Below are positions 38,032 to 45,831 of a DNA stretch of 64,000 bases, one piece after another. Source of the DNA: Litoreibacter janthinus. Lineage in GTDB: Bacteria; Pseudomonadota; Alphaproteobacteria; Rhodobacterales; Rhodobacteraceae. The translations under genes and the position numbers were made by a program. The notes below the pieces were generated by a model that made no database searches, was not told the origin of the DNA, and was given only the letters and a program-made list of their open reading frames with translations. Location of the stretch: positions 2,239,751 through 2,303,750 of the forward strand of contig NZ_FOYO01000001.1 of assembly GCF_900111945.1 (NCBI RefSeq), written 5' to 3'. Each line of letters opens with the position of its first letter. The first letter of the stretch is position 1.

Positions 38032-38132
38032 GGTTAGGCTCCTGCTCGAAATGCGTACCACTAGGAATGGAGTTCTTGAGCGCAGCAAACAAGGTTTGCA
38101 TGACCATTGTCACGGCATGGTGAGCAGTTGTG

Positions 38133-39476
38133 TCAGCTTCCGCCCATGAGCGCGGCATCGAACGGATATTTCGTGAGATTTTCGTAGCCGTCCTCGGTGA
38201 TCAAAACCTGATCTTCGAGCTTAATCGAAAAGTCGCCTCCGACCTCACCCACCAAGGCTTCAACGCACAGAGTCATACCCGGCTGAAGCTCATAATCGAA
38301 GGCGCCATCAACATGCTTTCCAGGATAGGCCACCAACGGCCACTCGTCGCACAGGCCAACCCCGTGCATCAGGCATCCGTATTTTTGGGCCTGAAACTTG
38401 TCGTGCAGGACATGGGTGCGGGCACTCAATTCATTGATCGAGATGCCGGGCTTCAGCATTTCCATATTTGTCATGATATGCTCGTGCCCGTGTTTCATCG
38501 CATCGATCATGTCTTGGCGCGGTGCCTCGTCCCCGATCCACCAACTGCGCGAGATGTCACAACAGATGCCGTATGCGCCAACCAAGTCGGTGTCGAAGCT
38601 GATGATCTCGTTGTTTTGCGTAATGCGTGGGCCGCATTCTTGGAACCAAGGGTTGGTCCGCTGACCCGAGGCCAAAAGGCGCGTTTCGATCCACTCGCCG
38701 CCGCGGCGGATGTTTTCTGCGTGGAGCACCGCCCAAATATCATCCTCGCTGGTGCCTCCGTTGGGGACGTTCAGGCGCGCGAAGTTTTCCATCTCTAAAA
38801 CGGCTGCCTCACAAGAGAAACACGCCGCGCGCATGGCTAGAATTTCGTCTGTCCCCTTGATCGACCGCGATTTTTCAGTGCATTCCTCGCCGGGCATGAC
38901 TTCGAACCCTTGCGCTTCCAACGCGCGTAAGCCGTGGATCATGATCTTGTCGACACCGATGCGAGAGTTGCTTCCACCATGTTCCGCTATCAACTCCCGA
39001 ACCTGTGTCGCGAACACATCTGCTGCGACGTCGATCCTGTCCCCTCGGTCGAAATAAAACAAATCCGCGCCAGAGCGTTGTTCACGCACGAGAGGATTGA
39101 ATTTCGACAGGAAAGGCGAGTTCTTATAATCCCAAATTACCATGTAGCCGTCCGCGCATAGCAGCACCGCGCGGAACGGATTGTGAGTGTTCCAAAGCTG
39201 CATATTCGTGCTGTCTGTGGCGTAGCGGATGTTGAGCGGATCAAACATCAGCAATCCGCCCCAGTCGCGTTCGACGATATGTTGGGTCAGGCGGGTCCAG
39301 CGAAATTCGCGCATGCGTTCGAGATCGGGCAGGGCAAGACCAGCCTCCTCCCATTCTTGATAGGCCAGCAGGGTTGGGCCGATCTCGATCCGGTCATTGT
39401 CATTAAGGTTGCCATCACCCAGTCGCATGCCTTTGCTGGGGTCGATTTTTCGAGTGTCGCGAAAATGGGTGTTCAT
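38133..39476 (-). CDS. dddP: DMSP lyase DddP (M24 metallopeptidase fold)
   Basis: DddP cleaves dimethylsulfoniopropionate into dimethyl sulfide and acrylate. The 447-residue protein matches in length and in the diagnostic N-terminal stretch IRYATDSTNMQLWNTHNPFR. Metal ligands D295 and D297 (SFDTD), D307, H371, E406 and E421, and the proposed catalytic D377 (HGVGLCDEWP) are all present at the same numbers as I recall for the Ruegeria lacuscaerulensis enzyme. AAGGAGG is seven bases before the ATG at 39476; a longer frame to 39599 has no ribosome site. It is a cytosolic enzyme. No dddL, dmdA or DMSP transporter gene is nearby. The divergent gene, 99 bases away, is HODM-like. A generic creatinase/prolidase is the alternative, but the residue match is much too good. 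Confidence 0.93.
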   Translation of the reverse strand: MNTHFRDTRKIDPSKGMRLGDGNLNDNDRIEIGPTLLAYQEWEEAGLALPDLERMREFRWTRLTQHIVERDWGGLLMFDPLNIRYATDSTNMQLWNTHNPFRAVLLCADGYMVIWDYKNSPFLSKFNPLVREQRSGADLFYFDRGDRIDVAADVFATQVRELIAEHGGSNSRIGVDKIMIHGLRALEAQGFEVMPGEECTEKSRSIKGTDEILAMRAACFSCEAAVLEMENFARLNVPNGGTSEDDIWAVLHAENIRRGGEWIETRLLASGQRTNPWFQECGPRITQNNEIISFDTDLVGAYGICCDISRSWWIGDEAPRQDMIDAMKHGHEHIMTNMEMLKPGISINELSARTHVLHDKFQAQKYGCLMHGVGLCDEWPLVAYPGKHVDGAFDYELQPGMTLCVEALVGEVGGDFSIKLEDQVLITEDGYENLTKYPFDAALMGGS

Positions 39477-39575
39477 AGCCGGCCTCCTTGTTGGGTGTAG
39501 TTTGGGTGGCGGCGGGACGCTGGGCTGTTTTAAAAACGTCATGGATAATGTCGATTTTGGGTGGTTAAAGACGGT

Positions 39576-40367
39576 ATGGAGCCAATTCTGCAAAGTCACT
39601 TGCCATTCGCGCCGTGGATGGAAGACCGAACCCGCCGCTTACCTGGCGTGGTGCCGCTCGCTTACTCGGACTGGTTGCAGGTCGATGACGCTTATTCGGC
39701 GCAGCTTGCCTACAAGGCACGACTTCTACGCGAGAAACGCGCTGCGGTTCTGATGTGCGATCCTCAATGCATCGCGCCAGCGCAAGAGCTGCTCGAAACA
39801 GCGCTGACCCATCTGCCAGCCGGATTTTCCCGAGGTGAGGCAGTTCTATGTCCCGATGGCCGCGCAATCGAACCTGATTTCAACGCGCCATTCGAAACCC
39901 TGTCTACGCTGTTTCAAGAAGATTTCGTGATCCTGCAAAAGCAGGGCGATGTGCATGTGCTCACCGGCGCACTTTTGTGTTTCCCCGCGAGCTGGTCTTT
40001 GGCCGACAAATTTGGAAAGCCGCTCACGGCGATCCACGATCCAGTCGAGGAGTATGACGACATGCTTGCGCGAAAGGTAGAGCGGATGTTTAGTGCGATA
40101 CGGGTCGATCAACCGCTGACGCGGAGCAACGCGCTGATCTACGCCGATCCCGACCTGCATCATCCCCGACGTGGCTCCGACGCCCTTCGCGATGCCGGCC
40201 AAACCGGCTTCATCCGGTCGGAACGCCAATGCATGCTCCGCCTGCAAAAAACGCAGGCTGTCGTGTTCTCGATCCACACCTATCTGGTGCGCGAAGCAAG
40301 CCTGTCTGCAAAGCAGGCCGAAGGACTGCGCGACCACCCAATCATTTTTGAAGGGGCTGCATCATGA
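39576..40367 (+). CDS. DUF3445 / heme-dependent oxidative N-demethylase-like protein
   Basis: A 263-residue protein of the DUF3445 family, whose studied members form the alpha subunit of heme-dependent oxidative N-demethylase (HODM) acting on dimethylamine. Recognisable stretches are LPFAPWMEDRTRRLPGVVPL at the N-terminus and QEDFVILQKQGDVHVLTGAL in the middle, and TRSNALIY. It has no signal peptide. The other HODM subunits are not next to it. The start 39576 is chosen over a GTG at 39561; both have weak ribosome sites. Its stop overlaps the next gene's ATG by four bases, coupling it to a methyltransferase. It is divergent from dddP. Confidence 0.78.
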   Translation: MEPILQSHLPFAPWMEDRTRRLPGVVPLAYSDWLQVDDAYSAQLAYKARLLREKRAAVLMCDPQCIAPAQELLETALTHLPAGFSRGEAVLCPDGRAIEPDFNAPFETLSTLFQEDFVILQKQGDVHVLTGALLCFPASWSLADKFGKPLTAIHDPVEEYDDMLARKVERMFSAIRVDQPLTRSNALIYADPDLHHPRRGSDALRDAGQTGFIRSERQCMLRLQKTQAVVFSIHTYLVREASLSAKQAEGLRDHPIIFEGAAS

Positions 40368-41554
40368 CTGACGTCGCCGCCCAGTATGAAGCGTTTCCAT
40401 ATCCTGAACGCGACCCGAAGGACGAAAAGGCGCGTCTCATCACGGGGTCACCGTCCCATCCGTTGGAGTTAGACCACCATCTGTTCGGCGGGCAGCGGGA
40501 TTGGTCCGTCACCATCCGCATTCTGGTCGCGGGCGGCGGGACTGGGGATGCGCTCATTCAACTGGCTCAGGTTCTGACCAGCGCGGGGCGGGCTTACGAG
40601 ATCACTTACATCGATCTGTCTACCGCATCTCGCAAAGTCGCCGAGGCCCGCGCCAAAACGCGTGGCCTCAAGGGCATCACTTTTATCACAGGCAGCTTGC
40701 TGGATGCTCCGCAATACGGCCCTTTTGATTATATCGATTGTTGCGGAGTGCTGCATCACTTGCCGGAACCGCAAGACGGGTTCGATGCGCTTGCAGCTGC
40801 GGTGGCCCCCGAGGGTGGTATCGGGCTGATGGTTTATGCCCCTTTTGGGCGCTCTGGTGTGTACCCGTTGCAAGATGCGTTTGGCGCGCTTACCCAAGGC
40901 CTGTCCCCCCAACAGAAACTGGCGCGCGCCAAAGCAATGTTTAAGGCGCTGCCAGAGGGGCATCCCTTCAAGCGGAACCCGCATTTGGTGGACCACAAGC
41001 AAAGTGATGCAGGGTTTTATGATTTGCTGCTGCACTCGCAGGACCGGCCCTATCGGATTGACCAACTTTCCCAATCGCTTAGCAACTCTGGTCTGGCCAT
41101 CGGAGGCCTCCCGCAGGCTTTCCTCTACGACTTGGAGCGTTTCACCCAACGGCCTGACGGTATGGACGACGTCACGGCGATGGCACTTGCGGAAAAGTTG
41201 GACGGAACGATCAAAACACATGTCGTCTACGCGCGGTTGAAGTCATCTTCACCCAAAGTCGCTGGGCAATCTGACCGCGCTGTGCCGCATCTGAAGGGAG
41301 TATCTGCCGGAGCACTGGCCAAGGTTGTGGCGTCAACTGGCGAGATTCCGGTGACTCTGAACGGCGTGACGCACAAAGTATCGCTTCCCAAACAGGCCGG
41401 ACGCGTCATCGCGGGCATAGATGGTCGTCGCGACATTGCCGCCTTACGGGCGGGGGCGGGGCTGGATCCGTTGGCTTGGGCTGCAACATGGCCAAAGACG
41501 TCGCGAACATTGGAGCAGTTCGGACTGCTGCTCTATTCGCGCCTATTGACCTAA
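40364..41554 (+). CDS. Class I SAM-dependent methyltransferase with C-terminal extra domain
   Basis: A 396-residue protein. The methyltransferase core (about residues 45-160) has motif I in ILVAGGGTGDALIQLA, an acidic loop in YIDLSTAS, and motif IV-like CCGVLHHLPEP. The start reads AAQYEAFPYPERDP, a pattern seen in methyltransferases acting on nucleotides or amino acid derivatives. After about residue 300 there is a further 95-residue region (NGVTHKVSLPKQAGRVIAGI) that could bind substrate. It overlaps the DUF3445 gene (ATGA), so demethylase-like and methyltransferase proteins are made together. Substrate unknown. Confidence 0.8.
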   Translation: MTDVAAQYEAFPYPERDPKDEKARLITGSPSHPLELDHHLFGGQRDWSVTIRILVAGGGTGDALIQLAQVLTSAGRAYEITYIDLSTASRKVAEARAKTRGLKGITFITGSLLDAPQYGPFDYIDCCGVLHHLPEPQDGFDALAAAVAPEGGIGLMVYAPFGRSGVYPLQDAFGALTQGLSPQQKLARAKAMFKALPEGHPFKRNPHLVDHKQSDAGFYDLLLHSQDRPYRIDQLSQSLSNSGLAIGGLPQAFLYDLERFTQRPDGMDDVTAMALAEKLDGTIKTHVVYARLKSSSPKVAGQSDRAVPHLKGVSAGALAKVVASTGEIPVTLNGVTHKVSLPKQAGRVIAGIDGRRDIAALRAGAGLDPLAWAATWPKTSRTLEQFGLLLYSRLLT

Positions 41555-41653
41555 AACGCACACCATTTCCGTTTTGGAAACAATCATCTGGCACTGTTCA
41601 CACGGAGTTGGTATTAATGCTTCATAAATTTCATTGCGGGATCGAGCAATCTC

Positions 41654-42082
41654 ATGGCTACCAAACCTAAAACCACAGGTACGAAGAAGACCAAACGGTC
41701 CACTACACGGGCTGCAAGCACTACACCTAAGGCTGCCGCCAAGACGGCGCCGAAAGCCACAGTCGTGTCGACCAAATCGGTGAATCCGGATGTTTCGATC
41801 ACTGCCGACGCGCCTGAATGGACCAAAAAAGAAATGGTCGCGCGCATGGTCGCCAAAAGCGGCATGAAGAAGGGCGACGCCCGTCGTGCCCTCGAAGCAA
41901 CCATGGATGCGCTCGCTGATGCGCTGCGCGAAGGCAACAATCTGTCGCTGCCTCCCTTGGGTAAAATCAAGATTGCACGCACCAAGGATACGCCAAATGG
42001 CAAGATGGTTGTGCTCCGCGCCAAGCTGAAAGAACCGAAGCCGGACCTCCCCAATGAGCCACTTGCAGAAGCGGCAGAGTAA
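41654..42082 (+). CDS. HU-family DNA-binding protein with long basic N-terminal tail
   Basis: The 142-residue product has an N-terminal low-complexity tail (about residues 1-55) rich in Lys, Thr, Ala (KPKTTGTKKTKRSTTR) followed by a HU/IHF fold (about 56-125): WTKKEMVARMVAKSGMKKGD, then ALREGNNLSLPPLGKIKIAR. A normal HU is about 90 residues, so the tail is an addition and recalls histone H1-like tails. It probably bends or compacts DNA as a nucleoid protein. It lies just before a tRNA gene; ribosome site weak. The fold call is firm, its role beyond general DNA binding is unknown. Confidence 0.82.
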   Translation: MATKPKTTGTKKTKRSTTRAASTTPKAAAKTAPKATVVSTKSVNPDVSITADAPEWTKKEMVARMVAKSGMKKGDARRALEATMDALADALREGNNLSLPPLGKIKIARTKDTPNGKMVVLRAKLKEPKPDLPNEPLAEAAE

Positions 42083-42101
42083 CGCTAAACCGCCCGCCAA
42101 C

Positions 42102-42176
42102 GGGTGATTAGCTCAGTGGTAGAGCGCTTCGTTCACATCGAAGATGTCAGGAGTTCAAATCTCTTATCACCCACCA
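42102..42176 (+). tRNA. tRNA-Val (anticodon CAC)
   Basis: A 75-base cloverleaf: acceptor GGGTGAT (42102-42108) pairs with ATCACCC (42166-42172); anticodon stem CTTCG/CGAAG holds loop TTCACAT with CAC; the T arm has GTTCAAAT. The CCA is encoded (42174-42176). Confidence 0.93.
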
Positions 42177-42181
42177 GTTTT

Positions 42182-42225
42182 GGCGCGCCCCACGGTTTTC
42201 GTGTCGGGCGCGCCGCCTGTTTTTA
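42182..42225 (+). terminator. Rho-independent terminator after tRNA-Val(CAC)
   Basis: GGCGCGCCC (42182-42190) pairs with GGGCGCGCC (42206-42214); an inner CACG/CGTG stem (42191-42194, 42200-42203) caps it. GCCTGTTTTT follows. Confidence 0.75.
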
Positions 42226-42238
42226 AGGTGGTGTGTTG

Positions 42239-42817
42239 ATGGCCAGTCGCTATCCGGAGTTATACATTTTGCGCCACGGCGAGACGGAATGGAACGTCTC
42301 GGGTCGCATGCAAGGACGGCTGCATTCCCCGCTGACAGAGAAAGGGATCGCGCAGGCTCATACGCAGCAGCGTATCTTGGCCAACGTGGACCTTTCAGCA
42401 GCTCGGATCATATCCAGCCCGCAAATTCGGGCGTTGCATACTGCGTTGGAAATCTTTGGCGATGCGGGGCACGAGATCAACACGGATCCGTCGCTCAGGG
42501 AAATCGATGTAGGTAAGTGGCAAGGGCGGATGCGTGCGGAGCTGTCCATTAGCGGTGATCCGAGGATGACGGTGGACGGTCCACTGGCGTTCTACGAACA
42601 GGCCGAGGGCGGCGAAGGCTTTCCGGCCTTAAGACAGCGTTGTGAGGCGTTTCTAGGGGCGCTGGCGGGGCCTGCCGTGCTGGTCACCCATGGGATCACC
42701 TCGCGGATGCTGCGAGTGGTCGCGCTAAATTTGCCGAATGAGGCGATGGAGGATTTGCCGGGCGGGCAGGGCGTGGTTTTTCATTTGAAAGATGGCCACC
42801 ACGAGGTTCTGAAATAA
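42239..42817 (+). CDS. Histidine phosphatase family protein (phosphoglycerate mutase-like)
   Basis: A 192-residue cytosolic protein of the histidine phosphatase superfamily. The phospho-accepting His is in YILRHGETEWNVSGRMQGR, the second catalytic His in VLVTHGITSRM, and the acid/Arg pocket in LREIDVGKWQGR. It removes a phosphate from a small molecule or sugar phosphate; the substrate is not evident, and the C-terminal lid is short, arguing against a true cofactor-dependent mutase. AAGGTGG precedes the ATG at 42239. It lies between two tRNA-Val genes. Confidence 0.88.
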   Translation: MASRYPELYILRHGETEWNVSGRMQGRLHSPLTEKGIAQAHTQQRILANVDLSAARIISSPQIRALHTALEIFGDAGHEINTDPSLREIDVGKWQGRMRAELSISGDPRMTVDGPLAFYEQAEGGEGFPALRQRCEAFLGALAGPAVLVTHGITSRMLRVVALNLPNEAMEDLPGGQGVVFHLKDGHHEVLK

Positions 42818-42894
42818 TTTTGCCTTAGACGCGGGCCAACGACCCGTTTTGGGGTTGCGGTCGTGGTCTGCTTTCCGCTAATGGATCGCCAGTC

Positions 42895-42970
42895 GGGTGG
42901 TTAGCTCAGTTGGTAGAGCGTCTCGTTTACACCGAGGATGTCGGGGGTTCGAGCCCCTCACCACCCACCA
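42895..42970 (+). tRNA. tRNA-Val (anticodon TAC)
   Basis: A 76-base cloverleaf: GGGTGGT (42895-42901) pairs with ACCACCC (42960-42966); anticodon loop TTTACAC carries TAC; T arm GGTTCGAGCC; encoded CCA at 42968-42970. It pairs with the CAC isoacceptor some 700 bases upstream. Confidence 0.95.
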
Positions 42971-43015
42971 TCTCCCCCACTTAGGCAGACCCCGATCAGG
43001 TAGCCGGAGGATGAT

Positions 43016-43582
43016 ATGAAGACATCTCTCAACCATGTTCGCATCCGCCGATTGGATGACGCTGACCTAGGCGCTGTTGCTGAAGTGCAGTTGCATAGCT
43101 GGCGCGGCACCTATGCGGATGTTTTACCTCGGGATTATCTCGGCGCGCCGATGGAACGCGACATCGCGCAACGCTGGTCGGCGGGACTGACCGAGTGTGA
43201 TCTGCTGTTTGGTGCCTTCGATACCTCAGGAAAGATTCTCGGGTTTGCGGCGACTCGCCTGGGAGAAGAGCCCTATCTCGACAATTTGCATATGCTGGAA
43301 GCGGCGAGGGGCGGGGGAGCCTCCTATCTGCTCATGGCACATCTCGCCGACGCGTTAGCAGCGCTTGGGGGGCATACTCTCTGGCTGACGGTTGTGGACA
43401 CGAACTTGCGTGCGCGCGCGTTCTACCGCCGTCTTGGCGGGGTCGAAGGAACCGCTGGCTCCGACCAGATGTTCGGGCAAACGGTCACGAGCCTTCCCGT
43501 CCGTTGGGAAGATCTTGCAGAATTGTCGAAAAACGCACGGCAGGTCGTATCGCCGCTTGACGAGGTCGATACAGGGACATAA
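43016..43582 (+). CDS. GNAT family N-acetyltransferase
   Basis: A 188-residue acetyltransferase of the GCN5-related type. The N-terminal VRIRRLDDADLGAVAEVQLHS and the middle YLDNLHMLEAARGGGASYLLM (acetyl-CoA loop, an R/Q-x-x-G-x-A variant) with NLRARAFYRRLGG near the C-terminus identify the fold. The substrate is unknown; WRGTYADVLP is typical of GNATs acting on small molecules. GGAGG is six bases before the ATG. It stands between tRNA-Val and tRNA-Asp genes. Confidence 0.85.
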   Translation: MKTSLNHVRIRRLDDADLGAVAEVQLHSWRGTYADVLPRDYLGAPMERDIAQRWSAGLTECDLLFGAFDTSGKILGFAATRLGEEPYLDNLHMLEAARGGGASYLLMAHLADALAALGGHTLWLTVVDTNLRARAFYRRLGGVEGTAGSDQMFGQTVTSLPVRWEDLAELSKNARQVVSPLDEVDTGT

Positions 43583-43619
43583 TACCACCCCCACGCCTGA
43601 GGGTTCAGGTGTGCAGCGG

Positions 43620-43696
43620 GCGGTTGTAGCTCAGTTGGTTAGAGTACCGGCCTGTCACGCCGGGGGTCGCGGGTTCGAGCCCCGTCAACCGCGCCA
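43620..43696 (+). tRNA. tRNA-Asp (anticodon GTC), copy 1
   Basis: A 77-base cloverleaf: GCGGTTG (43620-43626) pairs with CAACCGC (43686-43692); anticodon loop CTGTCAC carries GTC; G discriminator and encoded CCA (43694-43696). It is a QueA-pathway target type. Confidence 0.95.
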
Positions 43697-43729
43697 CCGC
43701 TGCACTAAATGAACCCCACAGGCCGATGC

Positions 43730-43806
43730 GCGGTTGTAGCTCAGTTGGTTAGAGTACCGGCCTGTCACGCCGGGGGTCGCGGGTTCGAGCCCCGTCAACC
43801 GCGCCA
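43730..43806 (+). tRNA. tRNA-Asp (anticodon GTC), copy 2
   Basis: Identical over all 77 bases to the copy ending 33 bases upstream; the spacer between them does not match the flanks, so only the tRNA itself is repeated. Acceptor GCGGTTG (43730-43736) and encoded CCA (43804-43806). Confidence 0.95.
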
Positions 43807-43930
43807 CTCCTTCCCATAGTAAAGTCTTTAGATGTCGAAGCGTGGGCGCGGTGCGTTTTGGTGCCTCTGCAGCATGTGAAAAGCACGGAAGCTATGGCCC
43901 CCGCCCTAATTAAACCAATGGGGATTGGCC

Positions 43931-44803
43931 TTAATGCCGCCGACGTGAGACGAAGCGCGGCAGCATTGCCGAGAAATCGCGCCCTGCACCGTCTTCTTCC
44001 TCGACGAATTGTGCATAAAGCTCAGTCGCACGAGCGCCCATTGGTGTGTCTGCGTCCGAGGCTTCTGCAGCTTGCTGGCTCAGTCGCAGGTCTTTCAGCA
44101 TCAGGTCGGCTGCAAATCCGGGTTGATAGTCGTTATCAGCAGGGCTCTGTGGGCCCACACCCGGAGCGGGGCAATAGGCGTTCATGGTCCAAGAGTAGCC
44201 CGAAGATGTGGACACCACATCAAACATCTTCTGGCGGTCCAGCCCGAGCTTGTCTGCCAACGCGAAGGCCTCGCAGGTGCCGATCATTGTGACACCCAGA
44301 ATCATGTTGTTGCAAATCTTGGCGGCCTGACCGTTGCCCGATGGGCCGCAGTGAACGGCCTTTTGCCCCATCACGTCGAACAACGGGGCGACAGAGGCAA
44401 AACCCTCATCTGTGCCGCCGGCCATGAAGGTCAGTGTGCCGGCCGCAGCGCCGCCAATCCCGCCAGAGACGGGGGCGTCCACAGCCATCAATCCACCTGC
44501 TTGGGCCTTGTCCGCAACGGCGCGCGCACTTTCGACGTCGACGGTCGAGCAGTCCAACAGGGTCGCCCCTTGGCGCATTGCGGGGATCACCTGATCCGCG
44601 ACGCTCCGCAGGATTGCACCATTGGGAAGCATGGTGATGACGACATCCATGTCCGTCGCAGCTTCGGTGACGGTCTTCGCGGCGTTCACGCCTGCAGGCG
44701 GTTGGTTGGCGATGTCGAAGCCTACAACGTCATGCCCTGCTTTTGCGAGGTTGGACGCCATGGGTGCCCCCATATTTCCAAGTCCGATAAATCCGATTTT
44801 CAT
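43931..44803 (-). CDS. mmsB: 3-hydroxyisobutyrate dehydrogenase
   Basis: Oxidises 3-hydroxyisobutyrate to methylmalonate semialdehyde with NAD+ in valine degradation. The 290-residue protein has the dinucleotide loop GFIGLGNMGAPMASNLAKAG, the substrate block DAPVSGGIGGAAAGTL, and the catalytic lysine in GNGQAAKICNNMIL. It is last in a four-gene minus-strand run (mmsA, acyl-CoA dehydrogenase, hydrolase, mmsB), overlapping the hydrolase gene by four bases (ATGA). Its substrate follows from that operon as well as from motifs. Confidence 0.94.
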   Translation of the reverse strand: MKIGFIGLGNMGAPMASNLAKAGHDVVGFDIANQPPAGVNAAKTVTEAATDMDVVITMLPNGAILRSVADQVIPAMRQGATLLDCSTVDVESARAVADKAQAGGLMAVDAPVSGGIGGAAAGTLTFMAGGTDEGFASVAPLFDVMGQKAVHCGPSGNGQAAKICNNMILGVTMIGTCEAFALADKLGLDRQKMFDVVSTSSGYSWTMNAYCPAPGVGPQSPADNDYQPGFAADLMLKDLRLSQQAAEASDADTPMGARATELYAQFVEEEDGAGRDFSAMLPRFVSRRRH

Positions 44804-45831
44804 GGCATCTCCTCCCAGTTCAGAGCATGGGCCCCAAGGGGCATCAACATTTGGCTCACGTCAATTTCCTTGACCGCCTCGGGGCCGTCATGCGCCCATT
44901 TCGGGCTGCGGTCGCGGTCGATGATTGCGGCGCGGATACCTTCGATGAAATCGCCTTGTGCGACAGATCGGTAGGTGTAACGAAACTCCTGATCCAGCGC
45001 CTGACGGATCGAACTCGCGGAGCGCAAGCGCCGAACGATGGCCATAGCGCAGGCCATCGCCAAGGGCGCGTTGCGGTTCAGCGCCTTCAAGGCAGTTTGC
45101 GCGAACTCACCGTCATCGGCCTTGAGCGACCGCACGATGTCACCAAGGGTTTCTCCGGCGAAGTGGCGGTCAATGTCTTCAAGGCGGGCCTGGAGCACGC
45201 CCGCTGGGGCAGGGCCACCTATCTGAGGAATTTCGCCCGTTAAAATCATCTGTGCCTTCAGGTCCGGCCATACGGCCTCTGGCGCGTAAGCATCAGCAAA
45301 ACCCGAGAAGATAGCATCCGCCGGCCCCATCCGAGTGGCCGTAAGCCCCAAGTATTCTCCCAGCCGTCCCGGCGCCAGAGCCAGCATCAGGGATCCGCCG
45401 ACATCGGGCACAAGGCCAATGCCGCATTCGGGCATAGCGATCTGGCTGCTGTCACCGACAATGCGAAGCGATCCATGACACCCGACGCCAACACCGCCTC
45501 CCATGGTGAAACCTTGAAGAAAACTGACGATCGGCTTGGGGTATTCGAAGATTTTGGCGTTCAAACGATACTCGTCCCGCCAGAACTGACGCCCGTAATC
45601 CAAATCGCCCTTCTGGCCGGAGGCGTACATATCTGCAATGTCGCCACCAGAGCAGAAGGCGCGGTCGCCCTCTGCATCCAGCATGACAAGATCGATGTCC
45701 GCCACGCGCCAGTCGTCCAGCGCGGTTTCAATCGCGAGCACCATCTCATAGGTGAGAGCATTCAGCGCCTCAGGGCGCTGCAGGGTGATCCGACCAGCGC
45801 GACCTTCGACGCGGATGAAGATGTCACTCAT
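44800..45831 (-). CDS. 3-hydroxyisobutyryl-CoA hydrolase (crotonase family)
   Basis: A 343-residue crotonase-fold protein. The oxyanion-hole blocks are AFCSGGDIADMY and QGFTMGGGVGVGCHGSLRIV, with catalytic Glu in MPECGIGLVPDVGGS; the extra C-terminal length (over 260 residues of a plain hydratase) is typical of 3-hydroxyisobutyryl-CoA hydrolase, which frees 3-hydroxyisobutyrate from CoA in valine breakdown. It overlaps both neighbours by four bases (ATGA), so the three genes are translationally coupled. An ordinary enoyl-CoA hydratase is the alternative, but length and operon favour the hydrolase. Confidence 0.9.
   Translation of the reverse strand: MSDIFIRVEGRAGRITLQRPEALNALTYEMVLAIETALDDWRVADIDLVMLDAEGDRAFCSGGDIADMYASGQKGDLDYGRQFWRDEYRLNAKIFEYPKPIVSFLQGFTMGGGVGVGCHGSLRIVGDSSQIAMPECGIGLVPDVGGSLMLALAPGRLGEYLGLTATRMGPADAIFSGFADAYAPEAVWPDLKAQMILTGEIPQIGGPAPAGVLQARLEDIDRHFAGETLGDIVRSLKADDGEFAQTALKALNRNAPLAMACAMAIVRRLRSASSIRQALDQEFRYTYRSVAQGDFIEGIRAAIIDRDRSPKWAHDGPEAVKEIDVSQMLMPLGAHALNWEEMP

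Noticed and set aside
43620..43806. Tandem tRNA-Asp genes as an attachment site of an integrated element
   Set aside because: No integrase, no partial tRNA repeat further on and no change in gene type; only a plain duplication is supported.
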